This document shows positions 38,830 to 48,799 of a stretch of DNA of 64,000 bases, one piece after another. Within the stretch, counting starts at the first letter, position 1. Every line of letters begins with the position of its first letter. Source of the DNA: Diplonema papillatum (Eukaryota > Euglenozoa > Diplonemea > Diplonemida > Diplonemidae); assembly GCA_030068145.1 (NCBI GenBank), contig JAPJBO010000831.1, forward strand, positions 37,493 to 101,492, in the 5' to 3' direction. Under the pieces are notes generated by a model. That model was not told the origin of the DNA and made no database searches. It saw nothing but the letters and a program-made list of their open reading frames with translations. The position numbers were made by a program, and so were the translations under genes.

Positions 38830-40432
38830 GTACTCTGCAGTGCGCCACTTGTGCGTCGATCGTCGATGTTGTCACACACGGAGCGGTGGTCGCACGCTCA
38901 GGAGGAGCCTCCTCCGCTCTCGGACGATGTGTTGAATCTCTGCGCTGGATCTCGACGCGAAGGTCCTGCCAGTGGTTGGTCTGTCGAATTGCCCTGATGA
39001 GAGACCCTTTGAAAATGCCGCTGGCCTGTGATTTGGGGGCGGTGGTCTGGTAGTGTGTGAAACGTGTGCCGAAGGTTTTTGGGTGTACGCCTAGTCTTAT
39101 GTGTGGCGGGTGTGGTGCTGCGGGTCGTTCAATACGTATACGTATTCCAAGGAAGACGATGTCGTCGCGTGCTGCTGTCGTCTCCTTGTACTCCATACGA
39201 TAGAGTGATTGAGGTGGTGGTTTGCAGTCCCATTGGAGGAAGTCATCAATGAAACGCCATGTGTCGACGTGGGCTTTGGCTTCGTCGACTTTGCCTTCTG
39301 CGAGCAGTCCGTCTATGTACTCGGACTCCACACTGTAGCAATACAAGTTGGCCAGGTCCGAACTTGCATTGCCTCCCATCGGAATACCTTCCGTTTGGCG
39401 TAGTATGGTTTCGTCTTGCTCGATGTAGGCATTGTCGATGACAAAGTTGAGGAGGGCTTTGAGCTCTTCTTTTGTATAGTTTCGGCTGGTGTTGTTCGCC
39501 CCTTTGCCGAAACTAAAAGTCTTTTTGCCCTGTTGCTTAGCTCCTCGGGTGAGGTGGTTGTTGCCGTGCTTCTCCTCGTATTCATAAGCTTCGTCGACAG
39601 CTGAACCAACCCTGCGCTTGAGATCTGCGTGCGGTAGGTTGGTGTACATTGTCGTGAAGTCGTGGTCGGTGGGTGTTTTGTATCTCAGATGGGTTTGACG
39701 CTGTTTGACGTTGAGGGCTATGTCGTCGGGGCTCTCGGTGAAGAAGACCTTCTTTATTCCCGTCTGTCGTTGGTTCCGTCGGTCCTTTTCCTTTATCGTC
39801 CGCATAATCGCCTTCAGCAGACCGGACAGCTCTAGGTGGGCGTTCGTAGTAGTTGCTTTCGGTTTCTGCTTGCGCGCAGCTGCCTTGTTGTCTTTCCTTA
39901 CGATGTCTGTCGCTACGCCCGCGATCCACCGGAAACTCGGTTCGGCTTTATGCAATTTGAGACTGCCGTAGAGGTATGGTAGTCCGCCTTGTGCTTGTAA
40001 TTTGAAAGGCTCGAGCTGCTGCTTGTGTTGTTGTTGAAGCTGCGTCTTCGTTATATTTTCCTTCTTGTATGTGGCGCTGGTTTGTATTTGCTCCCGTAGT
40101 GTGTTTGTGTAGTACGCCTTGCAACAAAACCCGAAGTCGTGTGTGGTTTTGTCTACGGGCAGTATCACCAAGTCTTGTTTGAGTCTCTTGAGTTCTTGCG
40201 ATGCGATACGGCTCAAAGTTTCTTCGTCAGATGGTGGTAAGGTGGCTAGGCGTCCCGAAAGTTCGTCCTTCAACGCGGTTCCAAAAGCGGTAGCGTTTGG
40301 TTCCGACGGGTAGTATTTTTCTACGTATTCGTCTATGGAAGTGTGTAGTCCCTCTTCGAGTGCGTGATGGTCCTGGTAGCAGCGGTATTTTCGTCCGCGT
40401 TTGATACACTCAGTGAGGCCTTTGTCTTGTGT
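38830..40432 (-). pseudogene. Penelope-like copy 2, 5'-truncated reverse transcriptase
   Basis: One open frame of ~530 codons matching copy 1 from QDKGLTECIKRGRKYRCYQD to ASGIFKGSLIRAIRQTNHWQ. It includes PVDKTTHDFGF, MYTNLPHADLKRR, EGIPMGGNASSDLANLY and TWRFIDDFLQW, so the RT core is complete. It starts abruptly at ~40432, missing the CxC linker and GIY-YIG domain, as expected of 5' truncation during target-primed reverse transcription. After VEIQR it diverges from copy 1 and no USP domain can be seen. It lies about 490 bp upstream of the apyrase start codon in the same orientation. The open frame runs on to 38486 through unrelated sequence. Confidence 0.85.
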
Positions 40433-40434
40433 TT

Positions 40435-41490
40435 TTCTCAAAAAAATTCGAGCGATCCGCCATGTTGAAGCACATTTTCGGGATTTTCCGCCAAATTTTT
40501 GGAGAACCGCGTAGTTCTGTCACTGAACCATATCGGCACCCCCGTAGATTTCTGTGGCGAGTCAAATCTGACTTGTTCCTGCATGCCGAGAGAAAAAAAG
40601 TCGATTTTCAGACCCCATTTTTTTTGAGACCCGGCCTCCATTTATGGGGGGGGGGGGTCGGTCAAAATTTTTATCCGACCAGATATTCGGAAAGCCCTGT
40701 CCTCGGCGGATTCAATCGTGTCCTCAGAATCTTGAAACCGACCATTTTCGCACCTACAGATGGAAAAAATCGGCAGAAAGCCAAAAAAAAGTCGTTTTTA
40801 TGACACTTTTTCGTGGAATGAGTGATACGCTGACAATACAAGCTACAAGAGAGCAAAGGCAAGCGCGGCGGATAAGAAAGAAGAAGGATGGTTCCCTCAC
40901 GGCCGAGTAACCGAAGGAGCCCGGAACTTCTGAAGGTCACGAGCATGTTACCACTCAAGCACTGAAACCAGTAACAATTACATCGACCGGATGACACAGA
41001 ACAACCATATCGTTCATGTGTGCGGTTCGGTGCTGAGATACGGTCCAAACGCATTCTTTCGTCGATAATCGTGGAGTATGAGTTACACTAACAATCGACG
41101 ACGATTTGCAGCTCGACCCCCGGGTGAGAAGCTTTGCGTGGCTTTTTACCGCCTGCCTGCTTTTTCTCATCTCTCTTCCTGTTAGCCTTTTCCAGGTGAA
41201 GACGCAGTGGTCCAACAGGTTCTGTGTACGATTTCAGGGAGTCGTGATCAAAACCACACAGGCATGGTGTCACTCTGCTGAGTCGATATCAGAAGCCCGA
41301 ACTTGCTGCTGCTTCCGGTTTGGGGGCGACGAAGGGTATCGAGTGCTTTTTTCATATTTTCGCAGGTAGTAGAATCCACCCGATCCCGCCCTGTGAATTT
41401 GACTTGACCGCCACCGCACAGGACTTCATCTCCACAATGGTAGGGGAATAAAAACTCGACTCCCGACTCGTTGCGCTTCTCCGACACGAG
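40435..41490. other. Stretch without supported gene
   Basis: Low-information A/T-rich and G-run sequence with short frames on both strands; nothing recognised. Confidence 0.5.
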
Positions 41491-41499
41491 AATGTGTCC

Positions 41500-42960
41500 C
41501 TCCTTTAGCAAATCTCACACCTTCTCAGTGTCGGAAAATGAAGGGAGGTCCAGCATTGTAGTGCACTGTGTAGAAACAAGTTTCTTGCGGAGGTTCTGCG
41601 CATCGCCTACCCACTTGCCCGGGCACGCTTCCCCCAAGGTTTGCTGACCCACCGTGCTCAACCGTCTGGCTTGTTCGAAACATGCAAGGAGGTTTTCCGC
41701 AAAGTACTCACCCTTATGGGCGGCCTGCAGATCATATGCGAACATCTCCTGCAGCATACGCGAAATGACCAGGGTCGAAGCCTTCCCTCTGCAATCGTCT
41801 GCAGCAAGCTGATCTGCCCACATTCTCAGTACAAGAGGATGTAGGTGTGTAGCTCCGCGTGAGCCACCCCTTCGTTGAGAGGAAGAGCTGATCCTCACCT
41901 GAAAGGAGCTCTCGACGCAGCATGCACTTGACAATGTTGTTCAGCTTGCTGGAATGGCTTTTAGGGTGGCACGCCGACTGCGAGATATTGAGAATTTTTC
42001 GTATAAGCTCGGCAAGCATCAGGTGTCATATTTTTCTTGGCGCGGCAGTCCCTCCAATGCGTAACGAGGGGTTGGGATGCACAGCTGAAAAAGCAGTTGG
42101 TACCACGGATACGTCATGCAAGCAGTGTGCTTAAACCATCTCTCTTTGAGGAGGTTGTTGATGTCGTCTTCTGTGAGCTTGGGAAAACGAGGTGTTACAG
42201 GCTGACGCCCAGAAGCCTGCGATGCCGCTTCGACCATTTCCTGGTTCACACTCGAAAATAGAAACACGGTGCGGTTTGCGATGCTGCGGTTTCCGGCTTG
42301 GTAGGCCGCGATACTTGCGTCTTGGTAGACAAGCAAGTCCCGCATCAATCGGCCGATGTATTTTAGGGTAGTATTTTCGACCAGCGGCACCTTCACGAGT
42401 TCATCAACGCATACAACCATGGTTGTGTCATCAGACAAACGAAGTCTCTTCTTGATCGAGTGACATGCCCTGTTGCAAACTCGTGACCTTCCGCGCCTCC
42501 TCCTCCGGCATATTGAAAGAAGAGCAGGTGGCGAGCAAAGGTCGTTGTGCTGTCGGGGGCCGGGGAGTGAAGCGCTGGGTATATCGTCATTTCATTGTAT
42601 GTGAGTCGAATGAACTTCGCGTCCAGATCCTTTTGAAGTTTGAGCGGATCTTGCGGGGCGACACAGCTCGTTGAAATAGTGCGTTTTGTCCATACCCACA
42701 AGTTCAGTATGGCAGAATATCTGGGATTGCGGTCCGTCACGACCTTCCGACTTCGTGACACACCGTAGCCCGCTGAAATATGCAGTCGCTGGCCAACACT
42801 GCGGTAATGTACGTTTTCACGTCCACATTGGCGTCTCCTGCATTCAAGACCTTCCGCTTCAGAAGGCTCTCGTTTGGGTGTTCCGTCCACTTCCAGTTCG
42901 ACAGGTCGGGTTCCTGAGTTGGGTATTGTAAGAACTGCACGAATCCTCACCTGTGATAGC
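41500..42960 (-). pseudogene. Decayed RHS/Crinkler-type P-loop NTPase gene
   Basis: Family-like pieces occur in order but in alternating minus-strand frames. LSNWKWTEHPNESLLKRKV (about 42.9 kb) comes first, then VGMDKTHYFNELCR (about 42.68 kb), a Walker-A-like motif with Asp for the usual Gly. DAKFIRLTYNEMT, MVVCVDELVKV (Walker B), RTVFLFSSVNQE (sensor-like), TPRFPKLTEDD, IPTPRYALEGL and LHPLVLRMWADQL follow. This series is typical of trypanosome retrotransposon-hot-spot proteins and Crinkler-RHS P-loop proteins found in many protists. At least three frame changes are needed without convincing GT-AG sites, so I call it a pseudogene, though small introns are possible. Family assignment is from motif pattern only. 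Confidence 0.5.
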
Positions 42961-43067
42961 GGCTCAAATCTGCGATGTGCAAAATGTGATTTAAATTCCG
43001 CTCCTTCGAGGGGTCGCTCGGAGCCGTTGCTCCCGGACCTTGGCGCAGCGCCCGAACGAAGGAGGGA

Positions 43068-43142
43068 GGAAAATCTTAGTTTCGTGTTCAGGCGCTACTT
43101 GCCTCTCATGTGTTTGAAGCTAGCATCAAGTCTTCTTCGCGG
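43068..43142. repeat. Hairpin-rich dispersed repeat, copy at 43.1 kb
   Basis: AAAATCTTAGTTTCGTGTTC, TTGCCTCTCATGTGTTTGAA and GCTAGCATCAAGTCTTCTTC. It lies ~110 bp upstream of the RHS-like pseudogene on the minus strand. GTTGTCGACAAC follows at 43176. Confidence 0.75.
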
Positions 43143-43352
43143 ATTGCAGAGTCTTATTTTCTGTTCTTTTCTTTCTTTCGTTGTCGACAACTTCTTTTTT
43201 CTCCTTCTACTTTCTTTACCATGGTTTTTTTGGACTTTCTCGATGTTCGTTTGGAGGGGGTGAAGCACTGAACGGTAGCTAGCCTCGCCAACCGCGTCTC
43301 CTTCGCGACCTCAGAGGACGCGGAAGCGCCGCCTCCTAGTCGGCGGCCGGCC

Positions 43353-43990
43353 CTAAAGCACTTCCGCTATTGCTGCGTCTACAACACGCCGGTCGACTTC
43401 TCTCCACTTCGGCAGGACACCCCGGATGGGGATTCCCGCCCAAGCGTGTAGGAGCCTGCTGGGCAGGTCCGCGATGTTATCAGTCCCCGGGACTCGTTCG
43501 AACCACGCGTCGCCTCTGGACCTGGCCAACCGCTCCCAGAACAGGTGAACGGTCGCCCGCAGCTCCCTCGCCGTCCTCCCCTGCACGAGGCTGCCTAGGA
43601 CGACGACCCACACCGAAACGGTAAAATCGTCCTTGTAGAACCACAGCGCGAACGCCACCGTCACGGCCACGAACTCCTGGTGAATTTGCAGGCCCGCGCC
43701 TTCCTGGGGAACGGGGTGCGAGAAGTACTCAATCGCTACGACATCCCCATCGGTTATCGTGGCGAGCCATCATCGCGCCCAAGCCGAAGAGGCACGCGTC
43801 CGTAAGGAGCACGTATCGGGTTCCCTCGCCCGGCTGTATCGGGTTCAGCGGCACGGTCCTCCGAAAGCACTGCTCGTCCTCCGCCAGAGTCCTGACCCAC
43901 CACCCCAGAGCCTCTTCGAGGTCGCCGCCGAGCTTGAATCCCGCGAACGTGGGTCCATTTTCCACGAATCTCTTTATCGGAGCAGAACGT
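43353..43990 (-). pseudogene. DIRS-type element, RNase H region (inverted relative to its RT)
   Basis: Two frames joined by a shift. 43965-43729 has ENGPTFAGFKLGGDLEEALG, WWVRTL and YVLLTDACLFGLGAMMA, the connection to and first strand of an RNase H fold with the first catalytic Asp. 43670-43353 has WFERVPGTDNIADLPSRLLH, the usual end of DIRS/Ty3-type RNase H (ADLPSR). The RT that should precede it lies at 45.3-46.35 kb on the plus strand, so the element has been inverted or scrambled. No intact reading frame remains. Confidence 0.7.
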
Positions 43991-44389
43991 GAGCATAAAT
44001 TCGACGAAAAGGGTCAGCTACGCGGACCAGCGAGAAAATCTCCCCAACAAACGAATTGACGGCGCATGAAAAGCGCACCGGTGCGGAGGTCGGTGCAGCC
44101 CACACTGTATCTACAACGACACTGCATTGGTGAGTCCATGCGGAGCTACGAGCCGGTCCACGGTTTGGTAGTCTTCTGAAGAGTCACAAATCTTTCAAAA
44201 TCACCCTTCATCGGACAAAACTGCTGCCAAGCTGCCAAGCAGATGCCACTGCAAAACTTGGGGCCTGGCCAGAAATTGGTGTTTTCGAGTTCTTGCCTGT
44301 GCAAAAAAAGGCCGATACCCGGGACGTCAAGAAGGAGAGCTCCTCGAAGAGGCAGCGGAGATGAAGTTCGGCGAACCCCACTGCCCCCT

Positions 44390-45290
44390 TGGGCATGCCG
44401 ACAGATGGCTTGTGGGCAGACGCGATGGCGAGGTCACTACCTCGAAAGAAAGATCACTCCTGTCCCGATCGAGACCGGTTTCAGGAGGATCAGGAGGCAC
44501 TCCTCCTTGCCATGCAGAGGTGCTACAAGAGCCGCCCAGCCATGCTGTCCGTTGTGAGCCGCGCTCACAAGTACGCGTTGGAAGCCCGACGCTTTCACCC
44601 GACGCTGACCGACGAGGAGGCCTTCCTCATGTGGGTGAATCGGAAGGTGGCGAGAGGCGAAATCAAGGCCGAGTCCGCTCTCCAGTACGTCACGTACTAC
44701 CGGATGTCCCGAGTGAACTGGATGAGCGCGTGGTCAGACTTTCCATGGACAAGTTCGAGGACCGACGCACCCGCGATGCCGGGCGCACTCCGACCAAGGA
44801 GGAGATCCAGCAAGTGGTCTCACGGCGCGCCAACCTACACACCATGGCCTTGCGCTTCCAGTGGTCTACGGCTTGCCGATTCATCGACCTTCAACGGGTT
44901 CGATTGGACCACGTGTGGACTGTGGACGCGCAACAGGTCAGGATCCTGTTTGTTGGCGGAAAGACCGACCCCACCTCTCCAGGACAGGGTCTATTACTGC
45001 CTCGAAGCGGTCCTTTCTAACGCCTTTGGAAATGGATCACTATCCATCGCCCCCCCCATGGGGTCCAAGGCATTCGTGTTCCCCGACCTGTCACGACAGG
45101 CGTACAACAACTTCCTACAAGAGGAGTTGGGGGTCCCCTCCCACCGGATCCGGCATGCCGCACTCACTTGGGTGGCTTTGGTGGAAGGCGAGCAGACGGC
45201 GATGTGTGTGGAAGAGGTCCTCACAACTTTCGCCGCGTGGGGCTGGTCCGTGCCACGTGGACATCCTGGACGAGATGCTTCGGGATCTGG
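44390..45290 (+). pseudogene. DIRS-type element, tyrosine recombinase
   Basis: Three consecutive frame segments. The first has SRAHKYALEARRFHPTLTDE and ALQYVTYYRMSRVNW (N-terminal core-binding domain). The second has LSMDKFEDRRTRDAGRTPTK, MALRFQWSTACRFIDLQRVR (box I region with Arg) and ILFVGGKTD. The third returns to the first frame with FPDLSRQAYNNFLQEELG and SHRIRHAALTWVALVEGE, the H-x-x-R box. The catalytic Tyr is not certain because the frame breaks after FAAWGWSVP. Such recombinases integrate circular cDNA without a DDE integrase. Frame changes show it is inactive as it stands. Confidence 0.7.
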
Positions 45291-46350
45291 GTATCCGGGG
45301 CGCCGACGCTCTGCTGCACCACCTCAGGACGGGATGCCCGATGTCGGGGGTAGTGGGGTACGAGGAGATTTACTCGCCTGGCCCGCCAGGTGAACCCGAG
45401 ATCACCGAAGAAGAGCTGCTGCGCCGCCAACCCGACGTCCTGGCAAGGTCTAAGCAGGCCATACGTGCTGAATCCCCGGCGAACAAGGAGGCTATCTGGA
45501 TCTCGGTCCGAAAGGAGCTGCAGGCGGGTTTCGTGGTCGAGCTCCGGAATCCACCGGCGAACGCGGTCTACCTGAGGAGGTTCATGATCCGCCAGGTGAA
45601 GTCCGATGAGCCCGTCCCCCTGCGACGACGGGCGGATGGTTCTAATAAGCAAGGCCGTCCGGATGGCGACGCCAGTGAAGCTGGACACGGCGGACGTTTA
45701 CGCGGAAGTCGCCAGGAGGGTCGCTCACAGGGCGACGACACGAGACCCGGGCGCCGCGTTGTCAAGTCAATGGGGTTGGACCACAAGGAGGCGTACCGAC
45801 AGCTGCGCGCCAGAAATGACAGGCTCTGCAGGTGTGTTGTAGCCGAGGACCCATCGACGGGCCGGGTCAGATTCTTCAGGATGGAAAGGCTGTCGTTCGG
45901 GGAGGCAGCGGCGGTCGTTCACTACAACGCATTCGCGAAGGTCCTGACGAGGGTCGTGCGCAGGGGATTGAAGCTGCCCCTGTGCCAATACTACGATGAC
46001 TTTGCGTCCCCATGCCCCGCCAACGACGACACGGCCCTGACCGACGCGTTGGAGCTTCTGCAGGGCATCCTCCACACATCCTTCAACGAAGACAAGACGT
46101 CCGAGGGGCACAGTTTCCGACATCTCGGCCTAGTCTTCACCATCACAAGCGAAGGCGTGGGGGTGGCGATCTCGGCCCCCAGGAGGGAGGGCCTGGTGCA
46201 CATGTTGAAGGCCCGCGACTCCTTGTCACCGGGCGAGGCGGCCTCCCTGGCGGAAAAGCTGGGCTTTGCGACGTCAGCGCTCTTCGGCAGGGTGGGCCGG
46301 GTCCCGCTGCAGCCCGTCTTCAGGAGGGCGAAACAAATAGATAATTTGCA
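45290..46350 (+). pseudogene. DIRS-type element, reverse transcriptase
   Basis: It follows the recombinase on the same strand. KELQAGFVVELRNPPAN leads in; DDGRMVLISKAVRMATPVKL lies in a shifted frame at ~45.6 kb; then MGLDHKEAYRQL, RMERLSFGEAAAVVHYNAFA (motif B region), LPLCQYYDDFASPCP (YDD catalytic pair at ~45.99 kb) and SFRHLGLVF. It ends with LAEKLGFATSALFGRVGRVP, the segment that normally joins RT to RNase H in DIRS elements. The protein frame stops at ~46360 and no RNase H follows on this strand. Confidence 0.75.
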
Positions 46351-46359
46351 CAAGAACTG

Positions 46360-47200
46360 ACCACAACGTTACAAACTGGTCGGTTCGCCTCTGTCTCGTC
46401 GTGGTTCTAAAGCACGCGCTCTCAATGTGTTCAGAACAGCACCAGGCCACAGCTACAGACCCGGGGCAAGTGTATCCCAAGCCAGGGTAACTCATCGAGG
46501 AAACACATTACATTGCACATTGACATTTCCTGAGGGAGACAATGCTAGTGAGAACAAGCTGTCATCCGTGTTTGCCACCAAGGGAGGGATGTCCGATGTA
46601 CTGCCCATGGCGAGTGGACCTTGAACCTGACGACTCTCTACAACGGAAGTGCAGTACGATTCAAAAGATCTGTGATCTGTGTCGACAACGTGGACTGCAC
46701 CCTGCGAAAATGTTGATCAACGAGTCTGTGCTCAGAAACCGCCGGCCCGCCACATCGCAGTCTCAGAGTCAACCACGACAGATCATGTCAGATGCGACGC
46801 CTTAATGAAGCAGAGGCTCAGAGAAAACCGCCTTAATATGCCCTATTTATTTGTTTTTTGCGTGCGTGCGTACAGATTTTTTGGGGGGGCCGGGACCAGA
46901 AACAAAAAAAAAAGTCAGAGCACCCTTAAAGGTATAAGGTAGAACAACGAGCCTGGCAAAACAATACCGAAAAATACCAGCCTGGACGTCCGTCATTATA
47001 ACACAAACATCAGAAACATGTGAGATTGAGCAAGTTGTTGATGGAAGAAAATAGAAAGAACTGCGTAGTTTTGTTTTATTCGAACGTTTTCACCTCGCCT
47101 TGGTCTCGTCCCGTCGTGGTCGCGGGTGTCTCTGCATTGGTGCGGTCCAACAGAGGGGGGTGTGGTGACACGGGAAGCGGAAGAGGAAGGGCAGCGGGTG
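46360..47200. other. Stretch without supported gene
   Basis: Short frames only. TGCGTAGTTTTGTTTTATTC at ~47062 is a recurrent motif also seen at ~6045 and, as CGTAGTTTTGTTTTATT, at ~21622. Confidence 0.5.
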
Positions 47201-47204
47201 GTGG

Positions 47205-47459
47205 ATGAGGTTCAGAGGGACAGCCAAATATCGGGACTCGAAGTCGTACGCGATGAAGAGCGCGATGCGGCGGCTGACGAGTATTGTGCAGACACCGATT
47301 CACCCGGCACTTGAGATGCACGTCTCTCGGAGGCGGAACATGGCTGGTCTCAACAAAAGGCCACAAATGGCGAGCCAGCAGGCGTTTAAAGTGGTGATGC
47401 GCGCCTACGAAGCCGCCGCACAAGAGCAGACGGCGAAGAAGGCCGGCGACAAGGTGTGA
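47205..47459 (+). CDS. Small hypothetical basic protein
   Basis: 84 codons, ATG to TGA: MRFRGTAKYRDSKSYAMKSA at the start, QQAFKVVMRAYEAAAQEQTA near the end. The amphipathic helical, basic composition looks more protein-like than surrounding frames, but no family is recognised. It may be one exon of a larger gene, since basic frames continue to ~47.8 kb in shifted phase. Confidence 0.2.
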   Translation: MRFRGTAKYRDSKSYAMKSAMRRLTSIVQTPIHPALEMHVSRRRNMAGLNKRPQMASQQAFKVVMRAYEAAAQEQTAKKAGDKV

Positions 47460-47977
47460 GCCGTACCGCAGGCTGGGCTCCGCAAAACTGCGACACTGAA
47501 TGGCAGTTTTCGTCCTCAGACGCATTACCCGAAGCGCAAGCAGGCCCGATAAGCACGAAGTCAGGCAGGAGAGACGAACTGCGCAGAATGAGCGCAAGAC
47601 GAGCACCAAGGGCAGACCAGGACGTTGGGACCGTGCGAAGTCGAAGAAGGAGTCCAAAAGCGAAGCAACATCACCTCATCCGCGACCGCACTGGCTCCGA
47701 CTCGGGTCCCTGATTCTGAATCTCATTCTGATGAACTTGGGCACTGGCTCTCGGCCACTGCCTACGGGGGCCACACTACGACTTCTAAGCGAACCCTGAA
47801 GCAGATGTAAGCGAACGCGGATTTCCCTCCATTTACTCTCTTCCCACCGGTTTGCTGCGTCGTTCTCGCTGCTGCGCATGCTAACAACCGCAGAGAGACC
47901 GTGCAAAGATTCTCGTGTCTGCCACGAACTTCTTCGAACTCTGGCTGGCTCATCAGAACAAAAAGACGTGAGCATAC

Positions 47978-48672
47978 TTTCCACTTAGCAGCGAGTTCGC
48001 TTAGGTTCGTTGTCCCTTTGCTACCCTTTGTGGTGTTGGCGATGAATAAACTGTGCGGGTTCACAGCACCGGTGGCTTTGATGGCATTCTTCTTGTCCGA
48101 GATGGCCTTTCTCTCAGCTTCGCCTGCACGGCTATCTTCTTCTTCGTCAATCCTGACTTCTTTCTCAAAGTCGCCGCCTTCTTTTTCGCAGCCAGCTTTT
48201 CCTCCTTCACCGCAGACAGCTGTCGGGCACGGGCCGCCTTCTTCTTCTGTGCCGCAGCCTTCTTTTCCGCCGCGGCTATCCTCGCTGCTTTCGCTTTTGC
48301 TGCGAGCGCTTTTTTTCTTGCCTTTGCGACCTCTTTCCGGGCCTTTAGTTTCGCAAGCTTCGCTTTCTTCGCGTCTGCCTTTTTCGCTGCCGCTGCTCTT
48401 TTTTTCAAGGCGGTCGCCTTCTTCTTCGCTGCCCTGACCTTCCTTCCCGCGAGGGCGCGCGCAGCCTTTGCCTTTTGAGCCGCCGTTGTCTTCACTGTGC
48501 GCATCTTCTTGAAGGCGGTTGCCTTCTTCGCTGCAACAGATGCAGCAGCTTTGCTGTTTTTGGTGCCGAGTGGTGCTTCCTTTATCGCGGCCTTGCCCGC
48601 GCAGCGGAGCTGGTGACATGGTGGTGCCAGACGAGCTACCGCCCGCACGGCAGCTGTGCGCAGCGCGTTCAT
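47978..48672 (-). CDS. Lys/Ala-rich DNA-binding-like protein with HMG-box-like C-terminal segment
   Basis: ATG at 48672-48670. The N-terminus MNALRTAAVRAVARLAPPCH is Arg/Ala-rich, amphipathic and lacks acids, like a mitochondrial presequence. About 150 residues of Lys/Ala repeats follow (KAKAARALAGRKVRAAKKKA, KKADAKKAKLAKLKARKEVA), resembling histone-H1-like proteins. The frame then shifts by one base at ~48.1 kb; the continuing frame reads SDKKNAIKATGAVNPHSLFI, then LSELAAKWK, similar to the start and middle of an HMG box. It ends at TGG AAA|GTATGC (47978/47977), a donor identical to the apyrase intron 2 donor, so a further exon is likely. Without the shift the frame ends at TGA 48063-48061. 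The shift may be an indel or a decayed gene. A role in compacting organelle or nuclear DNA is inference. Confidence 0.45.
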
Positions 48673-48799
48673 TTTGGGCTTGTGTGTTCCGACGAGCCTG
48701 AGCTCGTTGCCTGTATGTGCCTTGAGTCTTGACTGGATGGCAAATAATGAAACTTGGTTGCGGTATGCAGCATATCCGCGGTACTTCATGCACTTTCGG

